Source: Nitrospira sp. CR1.1
GTDB taxonomy: Bacteria > Nitrospirota > Nitrospiria > Nitrospirales > Nitrospiraceae
Direction: 5' to 3'
DNA length: 64,000 nucleotides
NCBI GenBank assembly: GCA_014055465.1
Contig: WIAF01000004.1
Location: 1-64,000, forward strand
Each line of letters opens with the position of its first letter. Position 1 is the first letter of the stretch. Made by a program: the position numbers and the translations under genes. Of the stretch, positions 53,914-62,000 are shown piece after piece. Below the pieces are notes generated by a model that did not search any database, was not told the origin of the DNA, and saw only the letters and a list, made by a program, of their open reading frames with translations.

Positions 53914-53947
53914 AAAGGGCAGTGGTTCGATTGAACCACTGCCCTTT
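53914..53947 (-). terminator. Terminator after the cupredoxin-like gene
   Basis: A perfect 15-bp stem (53914-53928 with 53933-53947) with a 4-base loop (GATT) ends in a T-run on the minus strand. It separates the copper-protein region from the oxidase cassette. Confidence 0.88.
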
Positions 53948-53980
53948 CGTCAGCAGGCTATCCCGCCAAAGGAGAGAAGA

Positions 53981-54778
53981 CTACTTGATTTCGGCCTTCA
54001 AGTTCGCCGTACCGCCCTCGGCCACTTCGATATCGAATTCGTTCAGCTTGCCCTTGCCGACGAACGGATGCCACACAACCACCTTGTGCTTGCCGGCAGG
54101 CACACCCGGGATCTCGAACGAGCCGTCATCCTTCACCACCGCATGGTACGGATTCCACACCGGGAGGAAGAAGGACTGCATAAATTCGTGCTGGTCGCAC
54201 TGCAAGCGATAGTACCCGGACTTTTCGGCGCCGCCACGGAACTGCACCGGCTTCTCCAACTTGTCACCCTTCTTTGCCAGACCGATGTTAAACCCGGTCG
54301 CCGAGCTGGAACCTTTCACCGTGAAGCTGTGCGGGTTGTGCAACACGCCCAGGACAGACTTGGGATCATCAGGATCGGCATCCTTGTTCTCAGCGCGGAA
54401 ACTCTTATTGTTCACCACGACGCCGCTAAACGGCAAAAATTCGCAGAACTCGGCCACCACGTCGGTGCCCTTGAAACCGTCCTGGAAGGCCTGATCCTCA
54501 ATATCGACCACGGCCACAACCGCACCCTTCAAGCCACCATCCTTGCCCACTTCAATGGTCTTGAGGAAGCGCTTATCGCCATCCATGAGGCTCTTGTTCG
54601 GATTCTTCGGACAAAACTTGGGGTTCGGGAACTTGGCGAAGGAAAATTCCTTCTGCTCGGCTTTCCCGGGATACGTCACTTTCCCGGCGATCGTACCTCC
54701 AGCGAACGAGGTGAGGGGCGCAGCCAACAATGCTGCGGCCGCAACGCCGAATACTGCTTTCATCGCACCCTTTTTCAT
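53981..54778 (-). CDS. Exported cupredoxin-like protein with carboxypeptidase-regulatory-like domain
   Basis: The 265-residue protein has a clean signal peptide (about 1-26) and a beta-rich mature part. Cys194-x2-His197-x2-Met200 (LQCDQHEFM) with His147/His150 upstream (LHNPHSF) makes the ligand pattern of a type 1 copper site like amicyanin. The C-terminal segment (GSFEIPGVPAGKHKVVVWHP) is carboxypeptidase-regulatory-like. Two further genes at 57068 and 58030 have the same plan. It would be a periplasmic electron carrier or copper binder. It has its own candidate promoter (54938-54967) and terminator. Confidence 0.8.
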   Translation of the reverse strand: MKKGAMKAVFGVAAAALLAAPLTSFAGGTIAGKVTYPGKAEQKEFSFAKFPNPKFCPKNPNKSLMDGDKRFLKTIEVGKDGGLKGAVVAVVDIEDQAFQDGFKGTDVVAEFCEFLPFSGVVVNNKSFRAENKDADPDDPKSVLGVLHNPHSFTVKGSSSATGFNIGLAKKGDKLEKPVQFRGGAEKSGYYRLQCDQHEFMQSFFLPVWNPYHAVVKDDGSFEIPGVPAGKHKVVVWHPFVGKGKLNEFDIEVAEGGTANLKAEIK

Positions 54779-54937
54779 GTCACTGCCTCCTTAGTAATGA
54801 ACATTAACCAACCGAAACCGGACAACTATTCCGTCACCACTCGATCACAAGGGCTGGTGACCATTGCCCCTTGTTATGACAGTTCTCCAATCAGGACGTA
54901 GCCCTAAAAGGACTGCGTTCAGGCCTCTGAATCTTTG

Positions 54938-54967
54938 TCTATACTGGAATGTCAGCCACACTGTCAA
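54938..54967 (-). promoter_or_regulatory. Candidate promoter of the cupredoxin-like gene
   Basis: On the minus strand TTGACA (54967-54962) is followed after 18 bp by TATAGA (54943-54938). The leader to the ATG at 54778 is about 155 nt, and the site lies just downstream of the TPR/HEAT gene. Confidence 0.5.
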
Positions 54968-54993
54968 CTTGAAATCCGTCCAATTGGTTCTGC

Positions 54994-56391
54994 CTATGAT
55001 TTCACCTGATTAGGCAAGAATTTCGCGTGACCGAGGATCCGCGCAATTGATCCGGCCACCGTGGCTCGCACGGCATCATCTTCGTCATGCAATGCGGCCT
55101 TCAACATCGGCAACAACTCCGCCCCTCCGATTTGTCCGAGGGCGCGGGCCGCTGCGATACGAGGCCGTGGGATGGAATCTTTCAGCAGTCCGGCAAGAAA
55201 CTCGATGGCCGCTTGCCTATTGGCCCCGTGCGCTCGCCCCGCCGCTTTTCCGGCTGCAGACCGTGTTCCAGGATCATTGTTCTGCGCCAATTCATACAAC
55301 GCCCCGGCGACGGACTCGAAGGGCTCCTCCACCCGCAACAGCGCCGAAACAACGGCTGCCTTGACCACCGGGTTCGGATCAGCCAGAGACTTTCTCAGCG
55401 CCACCAGCGACTCTTTGACGCCCAATTCACCCAAGCTAATCGCCGCCGAGGTTTTGACTGCCGGAATCTTGTCGTCGAGGGCCTTTTCCAATGCGGGAAT
55501 CCCCTGCACCTTGCCGAGGTCTCCCAAGGCCGAGGCCGCCGCTCCTCGCACGGAAGGCTGCGTGTTGGTCATCGCCTCCAGGAGAATCGACAGCCCTCGC
55601 GCATCCTTCAGATCTCCCACCATCCTCAGCGCCGTGGCGCGCTCTTCCGGGTTAGGCGCTGCGGCCGCCTTTTGTATCGTGTCCCACATCGCCGTTTGGC
55701 CGGTGTGATAGAGGGCCCCTGCCGCGGCGAGGCGCACGGCCGGCTGCTCGTCTTTCAGTGCCTTCTCCAGGAGAGGAATCACGGAACGATCCCCGCTTTT
55801 TCCCAATACTTTGATGACCGTGGCCTTCACCAGCCCGGCTTGATCCTCCAGCGCATTGCGCAATCGCGGCGACCGCCGCCCGGCATCGAGCTTTCCCAAA
55901 GCCTCGGCGGCCAGGGCGCGCACCAGGCCGGACCCATCACTCAAGCCATCCTCCAACGCGGGGATCGTATCCGGTGAATCCACGTCTTTCAACGCCGTAT
56001 ACGCCGCGCCGCGCATTTGCTCGCGCATGTCTTTCACGAGAACATAGATGAAGCCCAGCGCGACGTCCCTTAAAAGCGGTTGATCCTCCTGTTTCAATTC
56101 CTGCTCATGCCGTTCGTACTCAACCAGCGCGTCCTTCGGCTTTCCCAGAAATATCAACGACCGAACTTTCAACCGCCTGGTCTCCGGTTGAGTACCTTTC
56201 TCTTTCGTAACCTGCTCGATGATGTCCAAGGCTTCCTGGTATTGCTTTTTGTCGAAAGCGGCCTGCGCCTCCTTCACAGAATTCGCACTGGCGTGAACCG
56301 GTGAGAAACCGACACACAGCCCCGACAAGATGGCTGCGGCCATGCCTATGTTGACCGTGCGAATCCAGCGCCTCTTAGTCTGCGATACCAT
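54994..56391 (-). CDS. Exported TPR/HEAT-repeat protein
   Basis: About 465 residues from the ATG at 56391, which has an AAGGGG site. A signal peptide (about 1-37) is followed by a short TPR-like segment (AQAAFDKKQYQEALDII). About ten HEAT repeats follow, with the repeated pattern of ALGxLG and Pro.Ser..AAA. It is a periplasmic scaffold. It lies within the copper-protein region between the LolA-like and the cupredoxin-like gene. Partner unknown. Confidence 0.82.
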   Translation of the reverse strand: MVSQTKRRWIRTVNIGMAAAILSGLCVGFSPVHASANSVKEAQAAFDKKQYQEALDIIEQVTKEKGTQPETRRLKVRSLIFLGKPKDALVEYERHEQELKQEDQPLLRDVALGFIYVLVKDMREQMRGAAYTALKDVDSPDTIPALEDGLSDGSGLVRALAAEALGKLDAGRRSPRLRNALEDQAGLVKATVIKVLGKSGDRSVIPLLEKALKDEQPAVRLAAAGALYHTGQTAMWDTIQKAAAAPNPEERATALRMVGDLKDARGLSILLEAMTNTQPSVRGAAASALGDLGKVQGIPALEKALDDKIPAVKTSAAISLGELGVKESLVALRKSLADPNPVVKAAVVSALLRVEEPFESVAGALYELAQNNDPGTRSAAGKAAGRAHGANRQAAIEFLAGLLKDSIPRPRIAAARALGQIGGAELLPMLKAALHDEDDAVRATVAGSIARILGHAKFLPNQVKS

Positions 56392-56421
56392 GACACCCCT
56401 TCCTGATCGTGCCACTGACGC

Positions 56422-57210
56422 TCATCCTCGTTCTTGCGTGGTAGATGTTGGAACCCAGCGTTGATACCCGGTGGGTTCCTCGAAATAATAATCCGGTTGA
56501 GGGGTGAGCCGGAAACGAAGATATTCGATCGCCCAATCCCGGTCCTGGCTCACCAATTTTAAGACGACCCCCGTCTCAACATCCACCCACTCATAAAACC
56601 GCTCATTCCGGCCATTGTAATCCACCCGCACTTCGTACAGCCTGGAAGCGCGCCCGATGGTGGTGGCATCGCCTATCAGAGTCCGGTCTTGCTCTCCCGG
56701 CAGTGTAGGTTGAATCGGGAGGATTTCTTCGGGTTTGACAGGAACCGAGAGAATTTGCCGGCGTTGCGCCAGCAGAAACCACGACTCACGCTTATCCAAT
56801 CGAAGAATTTCTATGCTGGAATAGCCCAGCTCGGTCTTGATCGCATACTTATACTCCAATCGAATGCGATCACTCTTGGCAAACACCTGGGCTTCAAAGC
56901 GGCGCCCCTCCACCCGTTTCACAAGCGAGGCAGAAAATTCAATGGCCTCTGAAGCCCGTGGCCCAGTGGAGGACACTTCCGCCAAGACAGGAGTATTCGC
57001 CTGCAGGCAGAAGCTTATGCAGAAGCACCCTCTCAGGAACCAGTGCCAGAAGCCGGCCCGACTGCGACTAGTGCTGATGCTCCACCAATGGTTCAATCTC
57101 AACGGGATGCCCGAGCGATTCAAGACCAAACCGGGGATTATCCATGGCCCTGTAGGCAGTACGGATTCCTCTCGGAGCCGGTAACGCCACTTTTTCGGTC
57201 GTCGTTCCAT
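56422..57210 (-). CDS. Exported LolA-like protein, start uncertain
   Basis: The frame opens with ATG at 57210, giving 262 residues, but the first 47 would overlap the cupredoxin-like gene at 57068 and look non-coding. The true start is more likely a TTG near 57100, just before a hydrophobic signal segment (FLRGCFCISFCLQANTPVLA). The mature part (about 185 residues) is beta-rich with ILRLDKRESWFLLAQRR and VDYNGRNERFYEWVDVETGV, like LolA or outer-membrane lipoprotein-sorting folds. The precise family is unknown. Confidence 0.6.
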   Translation of the reverse strand: MERRPKKWRYRLREESVLPTGPWIIPGLVLNRSGIPLRLNHWWSISTSRSRAGFWHWFLRGCFCISFCLQANTPVLAEVSSTGPRASEAIEFSASLVKRVEGRRFEAQVFAKSDRIRLEYKYAIKTELGYSSIEILRLDKRESWFLLAQRRQILSVPVKPEEILPIQPTLPGEQDRTLIGDATTIGRASRLYEVRVDYNGRNERFYEWVDVETGVVLKLVSQDRDWAIEYLRFRLTPQPDYYFEEPTGYQRWVPTSTTQERG

Positions 57211-58000
57211 CGGGACCGATCGTGATCGTCCGCGTCACCCCAGGCCCGGCCTGAGGATGCCACACTACCATTTGATAGGTGCCCGGCGGCACGTTATCAA
57301 TCTGAAAGGCCCCCTGGTCGTCCGTCACCGCATAGTAGGGATTATTGACGGCCATCGCCCAGCTCTCCATGTAGGCATGAAAGCCGCACTGCATGTAAAA
57401 CGTCCGCCGCCCCTTATTTAAATAGACCGGCCCGACGAGTGACTTGCCGGGAGCATGATCGTGCACGGCGCGCATATTGCCGCGCTGATGCTGTTGGTTG
57501 AGGATCAATGGGGTATTGAATAAGACCCGCGCCCCCGCTTCCGGCGAGGTTTCATAGCCCTGAATGTCGTGCATCACAGGATCCATATTCACGACCTCTA
57601 CCGCGTGCCCGTTCCGCACGATCGTGACCCAGGGCTGAAACATGCAATCGCGTGCCTCAATCAACGGCACAGACAGGTCAAATGCCTTCCCTGACTCAAC
57701 GCCTTCCAGCGTGACAATCGCGTTCTTGAGCCCCCCCTCCGGGGAGACGATAAAATCGCGGAGCAGGCGCCAGCCCCTCCCGTTTGAAATCCGCCCGCAG
57801 TACGTGGGGTCTGGAAACGTGATGAGATTGAATGCTTTAGGATCGGGAATCGCTCCGTCCAGCGTCACAGTCCCCCCCACCGTGCCACCGTGCTGCACGT
57901 CGATCACATCATAGGCCCCAACCGGCGACACCATCTGCCCCAGCCACATCAACACTGCCGCTGCGAAGGAATGAATCTTCTGCGTTCGATTCAGCATCAT
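57068..58000 (-). CDS. Exported cupredoxin-like protein, second copy
   Basis: The 310-residue protein has a signal peptide and the copper-ligand pattern Cys205-x2-His208-x2-Met211 (QCGFHAYM), with His144 in NMDPVMHDIQ upstream. CPR-like sequence (GAFQIDNVPPGTYQMVVWHP) follows. A further Cys (YCGR) and a Cys in EARDC are shared with the copy at 58030, giving a possible disulfide. The gene is 29 bp after that copy, so they form a tandem pair. Confidence 0.8.
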   Translation of the reverse strand: MMLNRTQKIHSFAAAVLMWLGQMVSPVGAYDVIDVQHGGTVGGTVTLDGAIPDPKAFNLITFPDPTYCGRISNGRGWRLLRDFIVSPEGGLKNAIVTLEGVESGKAFDLSVPLIEARDCMFQPWVTIVRNGHAVEVVNMDPVMHDIQGYETSPEAGARVLFNTPLILNQQHQRGNMRAVHDHAPGKSLVGPVYLNKGRRTFYMQCGFHAYMESWAMAVNNPYYAVTDDQGAFQIDNVPPGTYQMVVWHPQAGPGVTRTITIGPDGTTTEKVALPAPRGIRTAYRAMDNPRFGLESLGHPVEIEPLVEHQH

Positions 58001-58029
58001 GACCTTCCTTGTCTGCGATTCACGCGCTG

Positions 58030-58938
58030 CTACGGAACCTGCCGTTCTAGCGTCGGGCGGATATCCACGACCTTACCGAGGGATTCCGGTCCATAATGCG
58101 GATTATGCTCGATCTCGTGGACGCTGCGCCGCCCTTGCGGAGCCCCAAACGCGAAATCGACCGTAGACATCCCCTTCTCTGTGACCATGACTTTCTTCTG
58201 CAACATGGTTCCCAAGGCCGGATGCCAGGCCATGAGGGTGTATTCGCCGGGGGGCACATCGGTGAGCGTAAACGTACCGCCCTCACTCGTTAGGGCATAA
58301 TAGGGATTATCGACAGCCAGGCCCCAACTTTCCATATAGGCGTGAAACCCGCATTGCATCAGGAAAATCCGCCGGCCCTTGGTCATGTGAATCTCTTCTT
58401 TCACCGGCGCACCAGCCAAATGCTCATGGCTTTCCGCAGTGACGAATCGCTTGTGATGAGGATTCATCGGCAGCGGCGTGTTAAACAGCACGCGTGGCCC
58501 CAGGTGGGAGGTTTCATAGGCTTGAATGTCGTGCATGACCGGGTCCATGTTCATCACCACGACCTCGGACCCATCTCTGACGACCGTGACAAAGGGGAGA
58601 AACCGACAATCGCGCGCCTCAATAGTCTGCGGTTCGAATATGAAAGGCTTGCCCCTCTTGGCATCCGTCAGGAGGACCACAACATCCTTCAATCCGCTTC
58701 CGGAAGTTATTGAAAATTCATCCAGAATTCTCCAGCCCGTCCCGGTTGAAATACGCCCGCAGTACACGGGATCTGGAAACGTGATCAGGTTATAGCCCTT
58801 CGGGGTCGGCTTTTCCCCCGTCATTGTGACCGTACCGGTAATACTGCCCCCATCCATCACGGCGACTTCCTCATAAGCCCATGAGGTAGAAGAGAAAAAA
58901 ATCAGTGCGGTACACAGAGCGATCCCGGCCATTCGCAT
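58030..58938 (-). CDS. Exported cupredoxin-like protein, third copy
   Basis: The 302-residue protein has a signal peptide ending near SWA. Cys196-x2-His199-x2-Met202 (QCGFHAYM) with His136 (MNMDPVMHDIQ) forms the amicyanin-like ligand set, and GTFTLTDVPPGEYTLMAWHP is the carboxypeptidase-regulatory-like segment. It is closely related to its neighbour at 57068 and more distantly to the protein at 53981. A GGAGG site precedes the ATG. It is probably a periplasmic copper protein. Confidence 0.82.
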   Translation of the reverse strand: MRMAGIALCTALIFFSSTSWAYEEVAVMDGGSITGTVTMTGEKPTPKGYNLITFPDPVYCGRISTGTGWRILDEFSITSGSGLKDVVVLLTDAKRGKPFIFEPQTIEARDCRFLPFVTVVRDGSEVVVMNMDPVMHDIQAYETSHLGPRVLFNTPLPMNPHHKRFVTAESHEHLAGAPVKEEIHMTKGRRIFLMQCGFHAYMESWGLAVDNPYYALTSEGGTFTLTDVPPGEYTLMAWHPALGTMLQKKVMVTEKGMSTVDFAFGAPQGRRSVHEIEHNPHYGPESLGKVVDIRPTLERQVP

Positions 58939-59035
58939 GTATCAATCCTCCAACGATGGTAGGTTGGTCAGGGAATTTCTGTCGACATGATTGCAGGCAC
59001 TGAACTGATCATACACAATCCCCGTCTCATAACAA

Positions 59036-59065
59036 AAGGGGGGAGCCCTCTCGGGCTCCCCCCTT
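59036..59065 (-). terminator. Terminator of the multicopper oxidase gene
   Basis: A stem of about 13 bp (59036-59048 with 59053-59065, loop TCTC) is followed on the minus strand by TTTTGTT. Confidence 0.85.
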
Positions 59066-59092
59066 CCCCACCTCGCGTGAGATGTGACCAGC

Positions 59093-62000
59093 TTACTTCG
59101 ACGCGACAGGAATCGCGTGCGCAGCCGGTTGGTCCACTTCAGCACTCTTTGCCGCGGCACCGGCGCCGGTCAGAGGCAGTAACCTGGTATCGCCGGACGG
59201 CAATACCCGCACATAGCCCCACTGGCCGGACTGCGAGTATGGCAACCGCTGGTTGCTATACACATAGTCTCCGGGCATCCGATACGTTCCACCCGCCGAG
59301 GGGAGGAACGCATCGATTGTCTCGGAACCGGAGAATTCCACGACACTGATCAAGTCAGCGCCGCGCATGAACGGCTCGATCGGCCATTCGTGCTTCTCGA
59401 CACTGAACATGCCGTTCTGTTCATTGCTCACACCCAACACGTGGATGCGCACCGGATCACCGGCATGCGCCTCGATGAGCGGGGTAACCGGATCTTCCGG
59501 CTTGTCCGCCTTACAAGGCTGGAACACCTTGCCGAGCGAACACCCCTCCTCTTCGCGGAACTTGTACGGTTCCGACCGGTAATTGACACCGGTCAACCCC
59601 GCCACGTTCTGCACGTAGGGCATGAAGCTCGTGCCGATGATGTTGTCTTCATCCTGGAAGAACAGCGCCACGTCACGATAATTCGCCCGCGTTTCGTTGC
59701 CCGGCACCGAGTGATCGATGATGACATCGGCCGCCCAGGCATTCTTATTGGACAGATCCGCGCCGGTCTTGGGATCACGATACTTTGATCCCTTGGGACC
59801 GACCACGACGGCGCCGAACAACCCGTTCCGAGGATTGGTCATCACATTGCCCCAATCCCAGACTAACGAGGTCGTTTCGCCGTTGAACGGATCAGCGTAG
59901 TAGGTGTAATCCCGCTCGCCTCCCGGAGCCACGGTCTGGTCTCCCGGATTATTCCCCACGTTCGCGCCCATGGAGTCTTTCGGATCGAAAGCCAGGCCGA
60001 TCGCAGAGAAGGAAGCTTTGCTGTCCTTCATCTTGTTCTTCAAGTGCACCTTGACGCAATCGCCCAGGTTCACGCGGAGCGTCAGCGGCATCGGATGCGC
60101 GCCGGCGGCGACTTTTGCGATATCCTCTTCCAATGCGTAGATTTTCGCTTCCGCATTGGTCATGAGAATCCGTCGCTCAAAGTCGACTTCGATAGACTCC
60201 GGCGCCTTGGCATTGAACTTCATGCCGGCATAGTCCATCGCCACCACGTTGAACTGCTTGACCGGCGCATCCGCGGGACATACCGGCAGAGGCTTCGGCA
60301 TTTCTCCCTTATGGGAGAAGCCCGCGGGCAGCTTCTTCAAATCGGCCTGCTCCTTATCCAGCACTCGAATGATTCCCCAGCCGCCTTCCGAAAATTTCGA
60401 AGACCGGCCGTTGAAATGAATGTAGTCACCGGCCTGATGCCGCGACCCACCCGCCTCAGGAACCACCAAATCGTACCGCTCCGCGATTCCGATATGGATC
60501 GAGTTCTTCCGGTTCGCATCCGACGCATACCGCTCGGTCCAGAACGTGTGGCCGGACAGGGTCCAAACCATCGACTCATTCATGAGGGTATGCAACAGAC
60601 GAAACACCATTGTGTCACCGACATAGGCACGCAAGGTTGGCGTATACGGATCGCCATGTACCTGGCTATTGAAAATCTGCGACACGTCAGGATTGGTCGC
60701 CAATCGCTGCGCGATCGGCGCTGCCCTGAAGTTCAAGCCGCTCCCGGTGGTATGCGTCCCACCGTTCAAGAACGGCATTGGCGTCATGTAGATTTTCTCC
60801 GGCATCATGAAGGACACGGTCTTTCCCGCCTCGAGCGCCACTTCAATCGGCTGCCCGGGAGGATTACCCGCCGTGACGATATTGACGGTGTGCGGCACGG
60901 TGTCGTGCACTTGCACCATCAATTCGCGGAAGCTGTTGTTCACACCATGACCAACCGGCTCATTCGTGTGAATGTCCGCGATCGGTCCGCTACGAATCAA
61001 CTTTCCGGTCTTCGGGTCATGATAGGTTGAGCCGACCGGCTCGGCGATGAACGTGCCGAAACCGCCGTGCGGCCAGGTGGTCGCACCGAACGCATGGTCG
61101 TGCCAGAACACCGTCCCCACGTCCGCGTCGACCCAGAATCGCTGACGCACAAATTCCACCGTGACAATGTCATTGGCGGGGTGATCGTGCTTCAACGCCT
61201 GCGCCAGGGTGATCGTATTGTCCTTGATCGCCTTAATGCGGGAGATTTCGTTTCCCTTCACATTATCGGCGCCGACCAGCAGAAGCGTTCCGACATGGAA
61301 CTGCTTGGCATTCTTCACCGTGATCGACGTCGCGCCCTTCTTGGCCGCAGCGGTCACGACGGTATTCATCGGCACAGGAAGGCCCTTGTTGTTCTTCTTC
61401 TCCAGCATCGTGAACGGGCGGACGGACTGCTCATAGGAGAATCCGGTGATTACGCCATCGGATGCCTGGTTGTCGAACTGCAGAAAATGCCAATGGGTGT
61501 TGATTTTCGACGCCTGAAAGTTGGTGTAGTCGTCGTCGTCCCACTCACTGGTCAAGGTCCAGTCGACGCAATCGTAGATGTTGCCACGAACGACTAACGG
61601 ATACTTCAAATCGTCGTTCTTGCGGATCTCAGCTTCCTCTTCGTGCAAGACGTAGATCAAGCCGTTCGGATCGACGACAGGCGGTTCTTTGCCGATCTTC
61701 CTCGCAATCGTGATCGGCAGCTTGATGAAGTGGACATTATAGTGCTTCCGTCCGGCATTCTCCGGGCAAAGGCTCCAGTTGCCGTTTTCACCAGGCACTG
61801 CCTGATCGACGCTCTCGGAGCCATCGGCATTCCGGCGGATCATCTCCAGCCAGGGCGCGCCGACATGGTTCGGGGCGAACGGGACACGCCTCCCAAAATG
61901 CGGGGTCAAATGCGGCCATGCCACTTTCCCGGTCAACGGCTCAAACGTGATCGGATGCCGCTTCCCAGGATGCGCTGATTTGTACTTGGGATTGTCGATC

